A DNA stretch of 29,328 nt, taken from the IMG/VR virus record IMGVR_UViG_3300043444_000093, positions 1-29,328 of that record. One strand, given 5' to 3'. The notes beneath the pieces were generated by a model that worked only from the letters and a program-made list of their open reading frames with translations, did no database searches and was not told the origin of the DNA. Of this stretch, positions 21,851 through 28,354 are shown one piece after another (the stretch's first letter is position 1; every line of letters starts with the position of its first letter). This stretch comes from a virus. The position numbers were made by a program, and so were the translations under genes.

Positions 21851-23758
21851 TTAGATCTCACAACCACCCGCAGTACATGAAAGGGTCTGAGCACCTTCCA
21901 CGTTATCAGTGACTTCCTTCATGTTTTCCCAATCAATAGATGTAGGCATTGCCACAAGGAGCGAATCATACGTTGCTTCGTCGATAGCCTCATAGGGAGC
22001 CTGTCGATACGTACCGCCATCCATAGGCAAATACGATACGCCAGTGATCTCATCGAAGTTCTCCCATGTCCAAGCTCCTACTTTAGGCCACTCATTCTCA
22101 TTGACTGAGATTGTAACAGATGGTTTATGTTCACACCAGTGGCGCTGGAATGTCAACCACAAGTCCAAGTGCTCAATAGCGTTCAAGTCCTCACGCAGAC
22201 GAGCACCTTCAGGTGTCTTCATAGGGAAGGAGAAGACAACAGTTGACTCAGGTTTCATCACACAAGGCTCCCAAGGGAATCCAGAGTCCTTCAAGAAAGA
22301 AGTAAGCGGATCTTTGGCGTCAGAGCGTACACGACGAATGAAATAAGAACTATGTTGAGGATGAATGCCGCTAGCAGTACCAGTGAGTTGACTAACAGTT
22401 CCCTCAGGCTTGACACACGTGATCGCAGCAGAAGGATTGATGCCCAATTCAGCAGCAAGATGCTTATTAGTATCCACAGCGACATTCTTCAACTCCTCTA
22501 ATCGTGCTGGCAGGTCTTTGTCGTAGGCGTTGTTGAGCAACGTATTGTCCAAGATACCTGTCATGGAGACACCCAACAAACGTTCTTCCTCTGTATTAGT
22601 CTGCCACACCTTACGAAGGTACGGGAAGCTAGTCAAGGTCGATTGGAAGGTTCCCAAGATTGTCGCAATAGTGACTTTTTCTTTAAGAGACTCCAATGTA
22701 TCCCCCGCACGAACAATAACTGAGCTGAGGTTGCAAAATTGGTAAGGGCGGAGAATGATTTCAGAACAAGGGTTAGTGCCCCATTCTTTACCGAGTACAC
22801 GGCGACCATTCTTAGATGCTTGAATTTCCGAAGCATAGCGGTTAAAGATTCCACGTTCACCTGAGTGACTTTCATAAATGTTGCTCCATTCACGCATAAA
22901 CTGACCTACGTCAGGCTTGACATCGTACACTGCTGAGTTGTTAGCCAAGGCTCGTTGACCGTTACCGTCCCACCAGTTACCTGCTTTAGCGTGAGCCATA
23001 CGATCATCATCCAAGTCAGACAGAGAGATCATAGCTGATCGACGAACTCCACCGACAACCACAACTTCTCCAATCTTACAGAGAATATCATGAGCTTCAA
23101 TCGAGAAGAGCTTGCGGCCTTGGGCAGTTTTAAACTTAGTGACCACGTACTTAAAGAGTTCGACCAACGGCTCTGGGCCACTCGCACGTCCCCCGAACGT
23201 CTTGAGGCGTGTGCCAGCAGGACGCACAGAAGAGACATCCCACTTAGGGACTTCTCCAGCCCATAGGAGTGCCATGACCTGTCGTAGCGCCTTTGCCCAT
23301 CCTTCTTTGGAGTCTTTAACGTGAACCACAGTATTAGACTCGTAAAGCTTCTCAGGAATTTCAGGTAAACGGTTGACATACTTACGCTCCACAGAGAAAC
23401 CTACACCTGTACCACACAGGAGGATGTACATAGCCTCATCGAAGGCTTTAGGGTCATCAATAGGTAGGAAAGAACAGTTATAACCAGCCACGTTCTGACG
23501 TTCCAAGGCATCACCAGCGGTCATCAAAGAGCGCATAGAGGGCATAACGTCTAGATTCAATACAGCATCTTCAAGACGTGTACGAAGCTCAGGTGTCAAG
23601 GTGTAGCTATGTTTGTCACTTAGGTGACTCTCCATGAAGTCAAAGTAACGTGATACTGTCTCATTCCAGTGTTCACGACGACCTTTATCGTCCAAGTAAC
23701 GTGAATAACGGCTCTTGGCTATATAAGTTTGAAAAGGATTCATTTCAGTGTGCTTCAT
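21851..23758 (-). CDS. nrdJ: Class II (adenosylcobalamin-dependent) ribonucleotide reductase
   Basis: The enzyme converts ribonucleotides to deoxyribonucleotides, feeding phage DNA synthesis with or without oxygen, using coenzyme B12 taken from the host. At 635 aa it resembles the monomeric type (Lactobacillus leichmannii form, about 740 aa). Visible are the first active-site Cys in GYNCSFLP (C95), NPCSEI with radical C331 and E333, C342 in QFCNLSS, the substrate loop region KPEGTVSQLTG, and the C-terminal redox pair in SCTAGGCEI. All catalytic residues are present. It overlaps the GIY-YIG gene upstream by 14 bases and has only a weak ribosome site, so coupling is likely. Confidence 0.93.
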   Translation of the reverse strand: MKHTEMNPFQTYIAKSRYSRYLDDKGRREHWNETVSRYFDFMESHLSDKHSYTLTPELRTRLEDAVLNLDVMPSMRSLMTAGDALERQNVAGYNCSFLPIDDPKAFDEAMYILLCGTGVGFSVERKYVNRLPEIPEKLYESNTVVHVKDSKEGWAKALRQVMALLWAGEVPKWDVSSVRPAGTRLKTFGGRASGPEPLVELFKYVVTKFKTAQGRKLFSIEAHDILCKIGEVVVVGGVRRSAMISLSDLDDDRMAHAKAGNWWDGNGQRALANNSAVYDVKPDVGQFMREWSNIYESHSGERGIFNRYASEIQASKNGRRVLGKEWGTNPCSEIILRPYQFCNLSSVIVRAGDTLESLKEKVTIATILGTFQSTLTSFPYLRKVWQTNTEEERLLGVSMTGILDNTLLNNAYDKDLPARLEELKNVAVDTNKHLAAELGINPSAAITCVKPEGTVSQLTGTASGIHPQHSSYFIRRVRSDAKDPLTSFLKDSGFPWEPCVMKPESTVVFSFPMKTPEGARLREDLNAIEHLDLWLTFQRHWCEHKPSVTISVNENEWPKVGAWTWENFDEITGVSYLPMDGGTYRQAPYEAIDEATYDSLLVAMPTSIDWENMKEVTDNVEGAQTLSCTAGGCEI

Positions 23759-24188
23759 TTTTTACCATTCGTTTAAAAGTCATGTGATTTTTTCCCTCTG
23801 CTCCCATCAAATGAGAGATACGAGTGTATCCGTAACTCATCTTGTGTAAATTTTTAGCAAACTCTTCCAGCTCTTTTGTCCAAGTGCGTCCTCGATTCCA
23901 ATGATTAGGATTACCTAACTCGTTAAACCTAGGACGTTCTGTCTTGATTACTACGGACTCTAAGTCCAAAGCTTCTTGCTTTGTAAGCCTGTTGTGCTCA
24001 ATACGGACAATGTCTGCTAGTGTGTAGCCTTCTTCGTAAAGCTCCTCAAGCCATGCAACATGAGCTTCTTTACGTTGGTTTCTACGAGTACACCAAGCCC
24101 TATCATATTGCCCAATTCCAATATAAGGTCTAGAGTTATCCCTAGGGTCTATATGGGAATAAACATAGAAGGTCTTTTTGCTATCCAT
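23745..24188 (-). CDS. GIY-YIG endonuclease
   Basis: The 147-aa protein has an N-terminal GIY-YIG-type core: FYVYSHIDP, then PYIGIGQYDRAW, an Arg-rich helix, and the catalytic Glu in EALDLESVVIK, followed by FNELGNPNHW. The C-terminal part (MSYGYTRISHLMGAEGKNHM) reads as a small helix-turn-helix DNA-binding element. Such free-standing enzymes are homing endonucleases. It sits directly upstream of the reductase gene and overlaps its start, so with the HNH gene the reductase is flanked by two mobile nucleases. A promoter candidate lies at 24216-24244. Confidence 0.85.
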   Translation of the reverse strand: MDSKKTFYVYSHIDPRDNSRPYIGIGQYDRAWCTRRNQRKEAHVAWLEELYEEGYTLADIVRIEHNRLTKQEALDLESVVIKTERPRFNELGNPNHWNRGRTWTKELEEFAKNLHKMSYGYTRISHLMGAEGKNHMTFKRMVKNEAH

Positions 24189-24215
24189 CTTTACACTTTC
24201 TTGAAGAGGGCACGT

Positions 24216-24244
24216 ATCTTAATATGCTTCGATCATCTTGTCAA
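24216..24244 (-). promoter_or_regulatory. Sigma70-type promoter before GIY-YIG and reductase genes
   Basis: On the - strand, TTGACA (24239-24244), a 17-base spacer and TAAGAT (24216-24221, 4 of 6) overlap the end of the DUF3310 gene. The predicted start is near 24209, about 20 bases before the GIY-YIG ATG. Confidence 0.5.
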
Positions 24245-24581
24245 GATACCAACGAGCCTTTTTGAGGTCTTCTACACCATTTTTGTCCATGAAGCGCATT
24301 AAGTACTGCATAAGTTGTACATAGTCTGAAGTAAAAAGATTACTTTTAGGTGTAGGGTAGTTATTTTCTAGTTTATCTACTAGTTTTTCAATGACATCAC
24401 GAACTTCAATGCCTTCCTTCTCAAAGAGCATGTAATGCTTTGGTTTACTAATTATATCGTAACTAGCAGTACCGTTTAAGCTTGCCTCAGGGAAGACACC
24501 TTTAGGCAGCACAGGAGAACCCATATTGTACCCTGCCATATACTCCTCAATTTCCTTGATTGTCGGCTTGCTTGTTGCCAT
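24219..24581 (-). CDS. DUF3310 family protein
   Basis: The 120-aa protein carries the DUF3310 pattern: PKHYMLFEKEGIEVRDVIEK and then QLMQYLMRFMDKNGVEDLKK, ARWYLDKMIEAY. The family is common in phage replication regions and sometimes named nucleotide kinase-like, but its function is unproven. The start at 24581 (MATSKPTIKEIEEY) was chosen because GGAGA lies just upstream; a longer TTG start at 24623 lacks one. The gene begins inside the metallophosphoesterase gene (35-base overlap). Confidence 0.85.
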   Translation of the reverse strand: MATSKPTIKEIEEYMAGYNMGSPVLPKGVFPEASLNGTASYDIISKPKHYMLFEKEGIEVRDVIEKLVDKLENNYPTPKSNLFTSDYVQLMQYLMRFMDKNGVEDLKKARWYLDKMIEAY

Positions 24582-25332
24582 ACTTTCTCTCCAAGTATTC
24601 GATTGATAAGAACATCTCGTCAAAGTGTCCGTCTTCTACCTCATTCATGACCAGTAAGCCTCGCCAATGACGGTTACTTAGCTGATCCATATAGTCTTCG
24701 TCGTGAAGATAATAAGAGCCAGCCACAATAGCGCAAATAGGCTTTCCATCAGCACGTTTTCCATAGGCGATTTGTTTACCTTGCTGATGACCGGCGACAC
24801 AAGACATATGAAGCTTACTAATGATAGCGGCAGGAGAAGCAGCTGGGCGTCCCATGGCGCCAACAGGCCAGTAGTGGTTGAAACCCACACCATTAATAAA
24901 AACAGGATGTAAGAATTCATGTACTTCCCAATCTTTCAAGTTAAGGTCATCATAGGTCAGTAGCCCTTCGAGCATAGGATTGTTGTTAACAGCCCTTGTG
25001 AGTCGATTCTCATGGTTGCCCTTCAAGAACACCATACGAGGCTTGTAGACCTTCTGTTTGTTCTCTTTCTGACTCTTTTGGAGTGCGTGTAGAGGGTTTA
25101 GTAAGGTCAACATACCTGTGTTACCAGCTGCTACGTCAGCGAGATAGCGTTTACCTTCGAAGTACTTGCTACCTGCTTTGTCGTGGCTTGAGAGACTAGG
25201 GAAGTCCCAATGATCGCCTAAGTGAACTACGACATCAGGACGGTACTCACAGATTGCTTTCCCTGCCCATGTTAGATGCTCCTGAGCTGCCTCAGGTTTG
25301 CACTGTGTGTCTGGTATGCACAGGATCCTCAT
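24547..25332 (-). CDS. Metallophosphoesterase
   Basis: The 261-aa protein is a calcineurin-like phosphoesterase with the two-metal motifs in order: PDTQ (D8), GDHWDF (D40), GNHE (N106, H107, E108) and AGHQQGK near 180, with a later His region expected. Phages often encode this type next to replication genes. Substrates may be nucleotides, a nucleic acid end or a signalling molecule; the sequence does not decide. It starts in the stop of the previous gene (ATGA), so translation is coupled. Confidence 0.85.
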   Translation of the reverse strand: MRILCIPDTQCKPEAAQEHLTWAGKAICEYRPDVVVHLGDHWDFPSLSSHDKAGSKYFEGKRYLADVAAGNTGMLTLLNPLHALQKSQKENKQKVYKPRMVFLKGNHENRLTRAVNNNPMLEGLLTYDDLNLKDWEVHEFLHPVFINGVGFNHYWPVGAMGRPAASPAAIISKLHMSCVAGHQQGKQIAYGKRADGKPICAIVAGSYYLHDEDYMDQLSNRHWRGLLVMNEVEDGHFDEMFLSIEYLERKYGNKQADNQGN

Positions 25333-25766
25333 GCGAAGAGATCCTTAGTTGGCTCACCGAACATCTGTGATTCATAGACCTCAGGATGAGCTAAGAGGAG
25401 TTGCTGTAACAGATTGTCATTCAAGCATCGTCCGTAGCCTGCAAAGGGCTTACCAGTGCGTTCATTAATCTCATTCAAAGGATATTCAACTGAGTAGTAC
25501 ACTTGCTCTTTGATGTCGTATCCGTAATGAAGACTCATGACATCTAAGATCTGATCCAAGACCTCCATCCAAGTACCTTCATGTGGTTCAAGGAGTGTCG
25601 TGTGCTTTACAGGGAAGTACTCACCATCGCTAGTGAACGCAGGTGTGTAGATCTCAAAACCCCAGTAACCATCTTCGTAATCAAGGACATCATCGCTGTT
25701 ATTGTCTACGAATGTAGTTGGTTTAGTCCATAAGGACATGAAATGTGCTTTCAAAGTTTCAAACAT
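25329..25766 (-). CDS. Hypothetical protein, 145 aa (two possible in-frame starts)
   Basis: I do not recognise this family. It is acidic, with many aromatic residues (DYEDGYWGFEIYTPAF, DVMSLHYGYDIKEQVYYSVE) and a C-terminal helix-rich part. ATG 25766 has an excellent AAGGAG site six bases upstream. An in-frame ATG at 25823 also has a GGAG site and would add 19 residues (MTLNEYFHLIVNKQQKELT). Both could be used, giving long and short forms. The 3' end overlaps the metallophosphoesterase start. Confidence 0.7.
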   Translation of the reverse strand: MFETLKAHFMSLWTKPTTFVDNNSDDVLDYEDGYWGFEIYTPAFTSDGEYFPVKHTTLLEPHEGTWMEVLDQILDVMSLHYGYDIKEQVYYSVEYPLNEINERTGKPFAGYGRCLNDNLLQQLLLAHPEVYESQMFGEPTKDLFA

Positions 25767-25812
25767 AGTTAACTCCTTCTGTTGTTTGTTTACAATCAAG
25801 TGGAAATACTCG

Positions 25813-26016
25813 TTAAGTGTCATAGAACTCTCCGTCCATAGGATGATACACGACATAAGCAGTCTCAAAGATTCCGTTACCGTAGTCCTTAACAACTGGA
25901 GATGTCTCTATCATTCTACACCCTAATCGAGGATGATCTATGACGTACACTTTGTACCCCTTAGTCCAATCAGGGATGAACATGGGAGGCTTATAGTGAA
26001 CTATCAACTTCGCCAT
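25813..26016 (-). CDS. Hypothetical protein, 67 aa
   Basis: This small protein is unknown to me. It begins MAKLIVHYKPPMFIPDWTKG and is mostly beta-like with a Tyr/Val-rich end (FETAYVVYHPMDGEFYDT). ATG 26016 was chosen because GGGGAGAA lies just before it; the longer TTG start at 26037 has none. It begins inside the 55-aa gene and its stop overlaps the longer start of the next gene, typical of this compact operon. Confidence 0.65.
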   Translation of the reverse strand: MAKLIVHYKPPMFIPDWTKGYKVYVIDHPRLGCRMIETSPVVKDYGNGIFETAYVVYHPMDGEFYDT

Positions 26017-26158
26017 GATACTTCTCCCCTTCTTCAATGCCTTGTTTCAAGGCTGTGATGATACCTAAGTGCAGAAGAGCTAGGCGTTCCTCATCGCTCA
26101 TATCGAACGTGTAAGTAGCGCTACCGTCTTCGTGCTCCTTAACCAATTTTAGATCCAT
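25991..26158 (-). CDS. Small hypothetical protein, 55 aa
   Basis: This frame encodes MDLKLVKEHEDGSATYTFDM, then SDEERLALLHLGIITALKQG and an acidic end. The pattern (a beta hairpin, then DMSDEER and a helix) is one I have seen in small phage proteins of unknown function. It overlaps endonuclease I upstream by 20 bases and the 67-aa gene downstream by 26 bases, filling what would otherwise be a gap. Without it about 120 bases would be unexplained. Confidence 0.7.
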   Translation of the reverse strand: MDLKLVKEHEDGSATYTFDMSDEERLALLHLGIITALKQGIEEGEKYHGEVDSSL

Positions 26159-26594
26159 CTAGCACCCTCTTTCTTCGTTCCTTAATCCAGTCGTCAGGAA
26201 TCATTTTATCAGCGTACATGAAACCGTTTTTAACACACCACTGAGCATACGTTGTATATGAACCCTTGTTTAGCTTTTGTTTGCTATTAGAGAATACGAA
26301 ACGTATATCCAAGTGTGGTTGTTGTCTCTTAATGAGCATGTGTTTCTTACGGTCAGCGATCAGGAAGCGTCCCTTAGTCTCTACGATGATTCCATTATCG
26401 AGTACAAAGTCAGGAGTATATTGATGTTCACTCGCTGGCTTGATGTACTTGATCTTAGTCTCTTCGTATGTAAAAGGAACACCTGCCTCTGTGAGAGCTT
26501 TAGCGACATCTTCCTCTAAGCCGCTACGCCACCCGTGCTTCATTGCGTTAGCTCGTTTAGAGCTTGTTGTCTTACGAGTTACCATCACGTACAT
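26139..26594 (-). CDS. Endonuclease I, Holliday-junction resolvase (T7 gp3-like)
   Basis: The 151-aa enzyme cuts branched DNA so that replication intermediates can be packaged; in T7 it also degrades host DNA. Active-site residues line up with T7 (E20, E35, D55, E65, K67) at a constant offset of about 7-10: E27 in SGLEED, E44/E45 in YEET, D62 in YTPDF, E72 and K74 in IVETKG. The length matches T7 (149 aa). The start may be ATG 26594 or ATG 26585 (MVTRKTTSS); the latter is three codons later and gives a similar protein. It overlaps the Lar-like gene. Confidence 0.9.
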   Translation of the reverse strand: MYVMVTRKTTSSKRANAMKHGWRSGLEEDVAKALTEAGVPFTYEETKIKYIKPASEHQYTPDFVLDNGIIVETKGRFLIADRKKHMLIKRQQPHLDIRFVFSNSKQKLNKGSYTTYAQWCVKNGFMYADKMIPDDWIKERRKRVLDGSKIG

Positions 26595-26772
26595 TCCATT
26601 GTTTTACTGCTTCCTCATGCCATTTACCTTCATCAGGATATTCTCGCCTTGTTTCACCTGCGGATGCACCACAACTGTTACAACACGCAATTCCCCATCT
26701 GTAGGTATCTCCGTCATAAAAAGATAGTCCTTCAGCCTTACCACAAAAAGGACAAGGTTTAGCCTCAATCAC
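26572..26772 (-). CDS. Lar-like zinc-finger protein
   Basis: The 66-aa protein resembles the restriction alleviation protein Lar family: CPFCG (C7, C10), a WGIACCNSCGASA segment (C31, C34) and a conserved C-terminal EEAVKQWNVR. Family founder Lar of the Rac prophage modulates type I restriction; many phage homologues are untested. It starts with GTG overlapping the TGA of the upstream peptidase (GTGA), with AAGGA just before, so it is coupled to that gene. A role against host restriction is plausible, not shown. Confidence 0.8.
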   Translation of the reverse strand: MIEAKPCPFCGKAEGLSFYDGDTYRWGIACCNSCGASAGETRREYPDEGKWHEEAVKQWNVRDGNS

Positions 26773-27053
26773 AACTTAGTCCTTTCATACTGATGTAGAA
26801 GAGCACCGAAGGCATCTACGAAGACCTCATCGTGGTTAGTATGTCCCATAGCGAACATAATAGCGTGGACGAGTTCATGGAAGAATGTTTGTTCGGTGAA
26901 GTTCTTGTTCATACCTGTTCGTAAGTAGATAACCTGAGTAGCACAGTCACACTTACCGTACTCGCTCAAGTCCTCTACGTACTTGACTGTCCACTGACAC
27001 CCAACGAGGTAGAAACTAGAGGGCACGTTTGGTTTGGTGTTCTTCGAAGCCAT
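26769..27053 (-). CDS. Small HExxH metallopeptidase-like protein
   Basis: The 94-aa protein contains FFHELVHAIMFAMGH, giving zinc ligands H59 and H63 and catalytic E60, with a possible third ligand E76 in HDEVFVD. The fold pattern (beta strands with YLRTGMNKNFTEQTF, then the HELVH helix) fits small phage ImmA- or SprT-like putative peptidases. There is no signal peptide, so it acts in the cytoplasm. It starts inside the exonuclease gene (79-base overlap) without a clear ribosome site. Substrate unknown; a host regulator or defence protein is one possibility. Confidence 0.75.
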   Translation of the reverse strand: MASKNTKPNVPSSFYLVGCQWTVKYVEDLSEYGKCDCATQVIYLRTGMNKNFTEQTFFHELVHAIMFAMGHTNHDEVFVDAFGALLHQYERTKL

Positions 27054-27703
27054 AGCAACATCAAGTTTTCATCGACACGAAGTTGATTACCATCGTAAGC
27101 TTTGAGACAAGCGTCATAGTATTCCTTTTCAGTTTTACAATCCTTTAAAAGCTTCTCAGCCTTCTTAGGCCCTATGCCCTTCAAGCCAATGATGTTGTCA
27201 ATACGATCCCCTGTGAGCACCTGAGTGAATAAGTTACGAAGACCTTGCTCCTCAGTAACGTAGTATTCCTCGTGCTTCACGAAGTTGTAATGCCAACCAG
27301 CGACTTGATCTAGGTCTTTGTCAATGGAGACAATCCATCCACCTGTCTTAGTTGCCTCGATAGCCACTGCATCGTCTGCCTCTTGACCCTCTACCAGTTC
27401 TGCCCCTAGGCGCTGGAGATGGTGTCTGATAGCTTCGTAATGCTGTGGTTTCTTAGCATCTTTCCTGTTCCCTTTGTAAGGCTCAGTGACTGCTATCTCA
27501 TTGCGAAAGTTACCACGACCTGTGATGTAAGCTTTGTAGTCATCACACTTCAAATCATCGAACACAATCTCATGAACTAACTGAGTCACACGAGCCAAAC
27601 AAGTAGCCTCCTCAACGTCTTCACTAGCGAAACCTACTCGGTAGCAAATGATGTCAGCGTCGAGGATAGCTAACTTAGGACGTTCCTTAGAGGGCGTCGT
27701 CAT
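26975..27703 (-). CDS. 5'-3' exonuclease (FEN-like)
   Basis: This 242-aa PIN/FEN-type nuclease probably removes RNA primers and supplies nucleotides, like T7 gp6. Metal-binding residues are visible: LDAD (D15, D17), EADD (108-111), SIDKDLDQ (D128, D130) and TGDRIDN (D166, D169). The helix-hairpin-helix motif GLKGIGPKKAEKLL (173-186) follows. The last 25 residues (PNQTCPLVSTSLGVSGQ) look unlike the family and coincide with the overlapping peptidase gene. Its start overlaps the end of the SSB gene by 17 bases. Confidence 0.88.
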   Translation of the reverse strand: MTTPSKERPKLAILDADIICYRVGFASEDVEEATCLARVTQLVHEIVFDDLKCDDYKAYITGRGNFRNEIAVTEPYKGNRKDAKKPQHYEAIRHHLQRLGAELVEGQEADDAVAIEATKTGGWIVSIDKDLDQVAGWHYNFVKHEEYYVTEEQGLRNLFTQVLTGDRIDNIIGLKGIGPKKAEKLLKDCKTEKEYYDACLKAYDGNQLRVDENLMLLWLRRTPNQTCPLVSTSLGVSGQSST

Positions 27704-28103
27704 CAGCCGTTGCTGGTTCAGGCACGTAAGTCTTGACTTCAGTGACCATGATTGTCTTCAGCGATGGAGCATTACCGTGTTTAGCTGACATACGGTGTGT
27801 ATACGAACCTACGATAGCTACGCACTTAGAGCCGTTACCGAGAGCTTCGATAGGAACTTCTTGGAGTTTATCGTCAGTAGGTTTAAACAAGTACTTGCTC
27901 TTAGCTACGATGAAGTTACCCATTGAATCCTTGTGCTTGACTTTGATACCCAAGCTTGTGAGCTTCGCTGCATCGTCATCGGAGATGTTACCGATGGTGC
28001 ATTCGTAGCGATCATTGTCCGTGTTGAATGCTTTGTTGAACTCTGCCATCCACTTTGACCAGAACAACTCACCGTTAATTTTTACTGCTTTCAAATCTGA
28101 CAT
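27687..28103 (-). CDS. ssb: Single-stranded DNA-binding protein (T7 gp2.5-like)
   Basis: The 138-aa protein reads as one OB fold (LFWSKWMAEFNKAFN, YECTIGNISDDDAAKL, VAKSKYLFKP, SKCVAIVGSY) and ends in an acidic tail, ATADDDAL. Such a tail is how phage SSBs contact the polymerase and helicase. It is shorter than T7 gp2.5 (232 aa) but in the range of related phages. A purine-rich site (AAGGAAAAGAAAG) precedes the ATG. Position between the polymerase and exonuclease supports the call. Confidence 0.8.
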   Translation of the reverse strand: MSDLKAVKINGELFWSKWMAEFNKAFNTDNDRYECTIGNISDDDAAKLTSLGIKVKHKDSMGNFIVAKSKYLFKPTDDKLQEVPIEALGNGSKCVAIVGSYTHRMSAKHGNAPSLKTIMVTEVKTYVPEPATADDDAL

Positions 28104-28159
28104 ACTTTCTTTTCCTTTTCTAGGATTGGGCTTTCGCCTGTTACGTGCAACATCGCACT

Positions 28160-28354
28160 TTATTGTAGATAGCTACCCTCTTTGCGGGAGAGAGCCTCTG
28201 CTTCATTCTCAATGTAGTCAAGGGCTGCTGAGAGCACCAAGTATACATCGAGAATATCCATGTCGTCAGAGTGGAGAATCATAAATGTTTCATCACTTAT
28301 GTTCAGCATGATCTGACTTTTAATCTTGTCTGTTTTATCAATCAAAATGTACAC
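28160..28354 (-). CDS. Small acidic hypothetical protein, about 64 aa
   Basis: I do not recognise it. The sequence is acidic (DETFMILHSDDMDILDVYLV, then ALDYIENEAEALSRKEG) with a helical C-terminus. The start is uncertain: GTG 28354 overlaps the end of the upstream gene and lacks a strong ribosome site; TTG 28345 and ATG 28309 are alternatives. The frame fills the gap between the PP-loop protein and SSB, which supports it being real. Confidence 0.5.
   Translation of the reverse strand: MYILIDKTDKIKSQIMLNISDETFMILHSDDMDILDVYLVLSAALDYIENEAEALSRKEGSYLQ

Noticed and set aside
28104-28159. Short stem GGC-GAAA-GCC in the SSB leader
   Set aside because: Only 3 bp; too weak to call a regulatory element.
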